From an uncultured Verrucomicrobia subdivision 3 bacterium (GTDB lineage: Bacteria > Verrucomicrobiota > Verrucomicrobiia > Limisphaerales > UBA11358), in the NCBI GenBank assembly GCA_903895255.1, contig CAITTG010000046.1, positions 1 to 37,169 of the forward strand: 37,169 nucleotides of DNA. Direction: 5' to 3'. A program made the translations under genes and the position numbers. This document shows positions 35,273 to 37,169 of this stretch, one piece after another (positions within the stretch are counted from its first letter, which is position 1; each line of letters starts with the position of its first letter). The notes below the pieces were generated by a model that was given only the letters and a program-made list of their open reading frames with translations, was not told the DNA's origin and ran no database searches.

Positions 35273-36979
35273 TTAAGGAACAGGCAAGAGCACGCCGATA
35301 TAAACCGGGGTGAGTTGTTGAATGTTGGTTTTCTGAATGCCCGCCAGATTTTCCACCGGGATCCGGTCAACGGCATGCGCCACCACATACACCGGGTGGC
35401 GGCGCGCGGCCACCCACTGTCCGGCGGTCGCAAACGGCACCAGGTTGGTCGGCCAGGGCTGGTCCTGCCGCAAACGGTACAGGATATAATTGCTCGTCAA
35501 CTCGCGCCCGTCGGTGGTGGCCAGCGTGGCGGTGCGCTGCAAATAAAAGGGCAGGCCGGCCGGGAAACAGCCCAGGCAGAACACCTCGGTTCCGGGCGGG
35601 AGGGGCGGCATGGCCCGGGCGATTTGCCGGGCGGACTTGGTGTCAAACACCACTCCGATGGCGCTGAGGTTCGTGGCAAATAACAACGGGGGAAACAAGG
35701 CGAATGTAATAAATGCCAGACCCGGCGCTTGTCGGAACCGGGCGAGGCCGGCCAGCGCGGCAAACGCTAGTAACAGTCCCGTCAGGGCCGTAAAATGCGG
35801 GCTCAGCGACTGGGCATCGGTCTCCGTGAGGCCAAAGGGTTTGGCCACCAGGTTCATGTGGAACGATAGAAACAGGGCGGCAACGGCCACCAGCAGGCAC
35901 AAGCCGGCAAAAACCACGGCGCCATGGAAGGTGATGCGCGCCGCCCGGCCAGCGGGACGGGCCAGCGCCTGCTCAAAAAAACGCGCCACCAGGATGCCGC
36001 TGGCGACGGTGGCGCTCAATATGTAGCCCGGCATTTTAGACTTTGAAAGCGAGAAGAAAATCACCACCACCAGCGCCCACACCAGGCACAGGCGGTCGGC
36101 AGGAGATTTGAACCACTTGTTTTTCCAAGCCGCCACAGCCGCCTCGGGCAGCAGAAAGCTCCACGGCAAAAACAGCCCGGCAACGATCGCCCCATAAAAA
36201 TAAAAGGGCTGGGTGCGGTGAAATTGGACGGTGGTGAAGCGGTGAAAGGATTCTTCAATGATGCCGTAATGGGGAAAATCCGGGTGCTGCAGGGAAAGCC
36301 CCACAAACCACGGCAGGGTCACGCCGAAAAACACGAGAAAATTCAGCGGGGCGAAAAAACGTCTGGCATAACCCCGCACCCCGGCCACCCGATAGAATAC
36401 AAGCAGCACCAGGCCAGGAATCAGGAAGCCCACCGGGCCCTTGACCAGCGTCGCGAGGCCGGCGGCCAGCGCTCCCACCAGATGCCATTGGCGCCGCGCG
36501 CGCCCCTCGCCCATTTCCGCCAGGTAACCGGCAAAAATGGCCGCCGCCACAAAGAAGGCCAGCGCGATGTCAAAAATCACGGTGCGTGCATTGATCACGT
36601 ACAGCGGCATCGTCCCGATGATGATCACCGCCAGAATGGCGCAGCGGGGGCCATAAATCCTTCGGCAGAATCCATAGGCCAGCCCGAGCAGGGCCAGTCC
36701 AAACAGGGCGGAGGGCAGCCGCGCCGCCGCTTCGTTGTCACCCAATAGCGCCAGCGAAAGCGCGACAGTTTTAAAATAAAATGCCGGCTTGTCCAGGTAG
36801 GGAATGCCGTCGTAACTGGGCGACAACCAGGCGCCGGAGGCGGCCATCTCCCGGGCCACCTCGGCGTTTCTTCCCTCGTCGGGCTGGAGCAGGGGCAGCC
36901 GTCCCAACTGGAAAAAAAGCGCTGTCCAGACAATGGCCAGAGCGAATAAAATCCAACCGGCTTCCGTTTGCGGAACCAA
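35273..36979 (-). CDS. ArnT/PMT-like membrane glycosyltransferase
   Basis: 568 residues with about 11-12 hydrophobic segments. The N-terminal loop has the GT-C acidic pair Asp34-Glu35 in LLQPDEGRNAEVAREM, followed by YLDKPAFYF, both typical of the ArnT/dolichyl-phosphate-mannose mannosyltransferase superfamily (GT39/GT83). LSKSKMPGYIL (about 310) is a further family landmark. It would move a sugar from a polyprenyl phosphate donor onto an envelope acceptor at the outer face of the inner membrane. The start is TTG: the frame is closed by a stop at 37004-37006 and has no ATG before the first membrane segment. The downstream asparagine synthetase gene begins 9 bp later. Acceptor unknown. Confidence 0.87.
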   Translation of the reverse strand: MVPQTEAGWILFALAIVWTALFFQLGRLPLLQPDEGRNAEVAREMAASGAWLSPSYDGIPYLDKPAFYFKTVALSLALLGDNEAAARLPSALFGLALLGLAYGFCRRIYGPRCAILAVIIIGTMPLYVINARTVIFDIALAFFVAAAIFAGYLAEMGEGRARRQWHLVGALAAGLATLVKGPVGFLIPGLVLLVFYRVAGVRGYARRFFAPLNFLVFFGVTLPWFVGLSLQHPDFPHYGIIEESFHRFTTVQFHRTQPFYFYGAIVAGLFLPWSFLLPEAAVAAWKNKWFKSPADRLCLVWALVVVIFFSLSKSKMPGYILSATVASGILVARFFEQALARPAGRAARITFHGAVVFAGLCLLVAVAALFLSFHMNLVAKPFGLTETDAQSLSPHFTALTGLLLAFAALAGLARFRQAPGLAFITFALFPPLLFATNLSAIGVVFDTKSARQIARAMPPLPPGTEVFCLGCFPAGLPFYLQRTATLATTDGRELTSNYILYRLRQDQPWPTNLVPFATAGQWVAARRHPVYVVAHAVDRIPVENLAGIQKTNIQQLTPVYIGVLLPVP

Positions 36980-37169
36980 AAATGAACGACGCGAATCGAT
37001 ATTTTATTCTTGCCAATAAACCCGCTCAAAGCAAGTCCATCTATGTGTCGGCGGGAGTTCAAAAGGAGATTTTTTGAGTGAAGTCAAAAGGAGACGGGTT
37101 TAGAGGGAGTAATTTCCGAGGATTTCGGGCCAGGTATTGAGGGGTGGGGCTGGGGGTTTCGTGACGGCC
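36980..37169. other. Right-edge intergenic sequence with a short direct repeat
   Basis: No gene is supported here. TCAAAAGGAGA occurs at 37059-37069 and again at 37084-37094, 25 bp apart. The glycosyltransferase promoter may lie in this stretch but no clear consensus was found. The window ends before the next gene. Confidence 0.4.

Overview
This window most likely comes from a Verrucomicrobiota bacterium, with Limisphaerales or Pedosphaerales as the best guess. Four things point there: very large secreted proteins built from autotransporter-associated beta-strand (PATR-type) repeats, a verrucomicrobial/planctomycetal-style prepilin-like protein, a XylR-like LacI/AraC hybrid regulator, and a dense set of exported glycoside hydrolases. 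This placement rests on gene content; no rRNA or marker gene is present.

Left region (about 260-15122, minus strand) holds two transcription units of giant exported proteins. The promoter-distal unit is a prepilin-like gene, then a PATR protein fused to a GH79-type glucuronidase/heparanase-like domain, then a PATR protein fused to a PL8-type polysaccharide lyase. The other unit is one 1837-residue PATR protein with a cadherin-like domain and no recognisable enzyme. It ends in a strong intrinsic terminator.

Middle region (15590-29775) starts with the plus-strand XylR-like regulator. Convergent to it is a compact eight-gene minus-strand operon, in transcription order: SSS-type sodium/solute symporter, GH130 mannoside phosphorylase-like enzyme, clan GH-A hydrolase, two tandem GH29 fucosidases, GH92 mannosidase-like enzyme, CE7/AXE1-type esterase, and a second GH79-type enzyme. 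Together with the left region this is a polysaccharide-utilisation locus. The likely target is a complex glycan carrying uronic acid, mannose, fucose and acyl groups; the exact substrate cannot be read from sequence.

The most striking observation is a shared control element. Four intergenic sites carry two TTTGCGCA-like repeats spaced exactly 20 bp. Each sits a fixed 8 bp step from a minus-strand -35-like TTGSYN hexamer, followed after 16-17 bp by a TAA/TAT-type -10. One copy lies before the prepilin/GH79/PL8 unit, one before the giant PATR gene, one before the symporter-led operon and one directly before the regulator itself. This defines a candidate regulon of the XylR-like protein and ties the PATR megaproteins to the glycan operon.

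Right region (30586-36979) looks like ordinary metabolism and envelope functions: glutamate dehydrogenase (plus strand), then on the minus strand an ArnT/PMT-like glycosyltransferase, an asparagine synthetase, a D-2-hydroxyacid dehydrogenase and a TlpA-like thioredoxin. An 810-bp gap (29776-30585) with several hairpins separates the two halves. No tRNA, rRNA, CRISPR array, transposase or integrase was seen.
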